Of a stretch of DNA of 64,000 nt, positions 62,099-64,000 are shown piece after piece (the first letter of the stretch is position 1; each line of letters begins with the position of its first letter). A model generated the notes under the pieces. It was given only the letters and a program-made list of their open reading frames with translations, did no database searches and was not told the DNA's origin. The stretch covers positions 12,630,428 through 12,694,427 of the forward strand of contig OU452211.1 of assembly GCA_911728435.2 (NCBI GenBank), given 5' to 3'. The position numbers and the translations under genes are program-made. Source of the DNA: Apoderus coryli (taxonomy: Eukaryota; Arthropoda; Insecta; Coleoptera; Attelabidae).

Positions 62099-63858
62099 GG
62101 GGAAAGTCGGGGAATGCCGACCATTTAAGCAAAAATGTGCTTTACTTCTTTGCAAGTGTTGTTTCATTTCTCATATTTTGTAGATTGATAGGGAAATACA
62201 AGCAGTTTGAAATAATAAATCTCAAATTTACGAACAACGCTGTTTTTTAATTTATTTTTAATCAAATTGTAATGTTTATTTTGGTCGGTTTTAAGCTATG
62301 TGTCGAATTAAATCGACCACATAATTGGGTAAACCGACCACGTCTTCTAATAACGACCAACTGAAACTTTTAGCATAATGTAAAATAACAATACGTATTA
62401 TAAGGTAATACAACAAAATATGAAGCTAGAATATGACAAAGAAACAGAAATTAACTCTTATACTTCGCAAAAATGACACATATAAACTTGATTCGGTTCA
62501 ATACCAGCACATTCCGCATGTGAAGATTTTCCGCAGGCACATGTGACCCACCATTCGTTATCTTTTCCAAATTCTTCACAGACTATGCAAGGTTCTGTGG
62601 CAATTTCTTGTGCCTCGTTTCTTTTTTGTGCTTTTTGATTCTTGCATTGTTGGGAATCTTCGTTCAAATTTCTTTTGACCGTCTTGGGTTTTATTTAGAG
62701 TTTCTTCTCTTCTTTTTCTTATATTCTCCCTAATTTCTAATTCTTCTTTATTCGGTGTAATTGTAAATATTTGTGAATTTTGTTTTTTTCTATTAGAGGG
62801 TTTCAAGGATCTTAGGACACGAGGAACAGGCATTAGCTCAACAAAAGAAATATTGGCACTAACGGTTTTATCTCCATCGTCTGTATCATTAGAATCAGTG
62901 TATTCTACGAGATCATTGGCACTATCGTCAGAATTGCTACTTGTGCTATTTTTTCTACTAACTTTTTTAGATGAGTCTTTTCTCGATGGACCCTCAAGAA
63001 GGTCTTTTTCAAGAATCTTTGTAATTTCTAACTTCTTAACCTCATTCGTCATTTCATTACTTTTCCTGTTTTGACTTTTCTCTGTTTGTTCTTCAGTTTC
63101 TTCCATATTCACAAACTCTTCAATGCTAATAACATTTTGGTTTAGAGGGTAAATTCCCGTAGTCTCGAAGCCTTTAACAGCCTTTTCGATTGTCGCTGTT
63201 TTATTAAAAGCCTTCTTGAATAACTCAGCTACATCTGTTTGATCAATTTTTTGATATTGTTTAGTTCTAATAAAATTATCACACTCCTGGTTGTAAGCAG
63301 TTTTAAGTGGGCCGTAAAAGCACACATCTAACGGCTGTAGCCGATGGGAGGTGTGGGGCGGGAGTGTAACAATCGAAATACCATTGTTTTACAAAAATTG
63401 AATACCTTTAAAGTGCAGTGGCTACTGTGATTGTCCATTATTAGCAAAACTCTGTCATTAGTGGAACATTTTGTGTGCTTGGCGAAGTGAACTATCCAAT
63501 CATAAAAGAGGTCCTCGTTGACCCAGCCGTTTTTAGAAGTTTTATATTTTGAATTCACTGGACCGTTCTTCGTAAGTTCGTATTTCATACGAGCCCTTCC
63601 AAATATAAACATGGGTGGCACATAATCCCCTGCCGCACTCATCGCACAAATAACAGTTACAAAGATTAATCTACACAATAGATAGTCAGCGTATATGGGA
63701 AAGAAAACAAAAATTGAAACTGTCTCGACACGAGCTACATCTATTAGAAAAACATGTAACCATGGAAATTATGGAAATTGTAGATGGTGTTATATGTATT
63801 GTGTTGAAATAAAATAATCATATGGGCAATGTTAGACAAGGACGAGTATACTTTCCCC
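62099..63858 (-). mobile_element. Pogo-like DNA transposon, internally deleted
   Basis: GGGGAAAGTcggggaatg at 62099 mirrors ACTTTCCCC ending at 63858, with TA on both sides. On the minus strand it encodes a DDE_1-type transposase lacking its N-terminal DNA-binding half. Subterminal gaccac/gaccaa motifs recur at 62280-62360. It lies in tetraspanin intron 3. Confidence 0.85.
62458..63690 (-). pseudogene. Pogo-like transposase with C-terminal PHD finger
   Basis: The minus strand from about 63680 reads LIFVTVICAMSAAGDYVPPMFIF, then KNGWVNEDLFYDWIVHF and VLLIMDNHSSH (second catalytic Asp). After an indel near 63390 it reads GISIVTLPPHTSHRLQPLDVCFYGPLK (third Asp). It continues FKKAFNKTATIEKAVKGFETTGIYPLN, a Ser/Asp/Glu-rich low-complexity region. 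After a one-base frame change near 62680 comes a PHD-type finger (CIVC, CAC, HAEC, CHFC), with a stop at 62458-62460. The first catalytic Asp and the CENP-B-like DNA-binding domains are missing. Pogo transposases with an added PHD finger suggest chromatin targeting, which is inferred. Confidence 0.85.
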
Positions 63859-63860
63859 TA

Positions 63861-64000
63861 CGAGGTGGGAGTTTGTTTTTATATTATAGGTATCATATAT
63901 GTACTACTGTGCAGCAGTGTTTTTTGTCGGTTAATATAAAATTATATGGTATACGTACACCTATCTACGCAAAGATTAATGTGTATGGACGAAAATAAAA
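63861..64000. other. Window end, no gene seen
   Basis: AT-rich sequence, presumably tetraspanin intron 3. Confidence 0.5.

Noticed and set aside
61627..64000. Search for the tetraspanin large-loop exon (CCG motif) and TM4
   Set aside because: No plus-strand segment with flanking splice sites and the motif was seen. The gene probably continues past the window.
1..64000. tRNA or rRNA genes
   Set aside because: The apparent B-box-like text (for example ggttcgatccctg near 56817) lies inside LINE coding sequence without a cloverleaf. No RNA gene could be supported.

Overview
The window looks like part of an insect nuclear genome. It is AT-rich, has spliced genes with GT-AG introns, and is dense with non-LTR retrotransposons of the Jockey/CR1/RTE type, Tc1/mariner, pogo, hAT-like and copia-like elements and Penelope-like fragments. 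No prokaryotic features are present. The species cannot be named from the sequence alone.

Only two ordinary host genes are well supported. (1) A serine carboxypeptidase of the CPVL (vitellogenic carboxypeptidase-like) type lies on the minus strand. I could assemble it from four exons at 38433-38168, 33370-33178, 22119-21945 and 4791-3998, giving a 475-residue open frame with its catalytic triad. (2) A tetraspanin lies on the plus strand, with exons at 51914-51973, 55333-55530 and 60940-61122, all joined in phase 0; its 3' exons lie outside the window. The genes are divergent with about 13.5 kb between their start codons. A third, doubtful gene with a THAP zinc-finger start (30719-31379, +) sits inside CPVL intron 2 and carries a frameshift.

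Layout: 1-3271 is a ~90-bp satellite arranged in a 12-monomer, 1076-bp higher-order repeat. 3998-38433 is the CPVL gene, whose introns of 17.2, 11.1 and 4.8 kb are mostly transposon. Intron 3 holds two CR1-like LINEs, a small mariner derivative and a copia element split by two LINEs; one of these LINEs is itself split by a TA-flanked element that holds a mariner. Intron 2 holds a long-ORF LINE, a Tc1 element split by an RTE element, the THAP gene and a perfect 81-bp foldback. Intron 1 holds a broken LINE. 39.7-47 kb, between the genes, contains a four-level nest: a Harbinger-like element with a MADF ORF, then a hAT-like element, then LINE A, then LINE B. 47-51.5 kb is a LINE interrupted by a 2.7-kb TIR element. 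51.9-64 kb is the tetraspanin gene. Its introns contain a Penelope-like fragment, a LINE, an inverted second copy of the 2.7-kb TIR element, a LINE tail abutting the exon 3 splice donor, and a pogo element.

The points most worth a second look are: the inverted pair of TIR elements that carry a captured LINE fragment and flank tetraspanin exon 2 (with exon 1 just inside); four dispersed hairpins with a hammerhead-ribozyme-like core; the covarying 3'-terminal hairpin of one LINE family; the 12-mer satellite unit; and the datable nests with intact target-site duplications.
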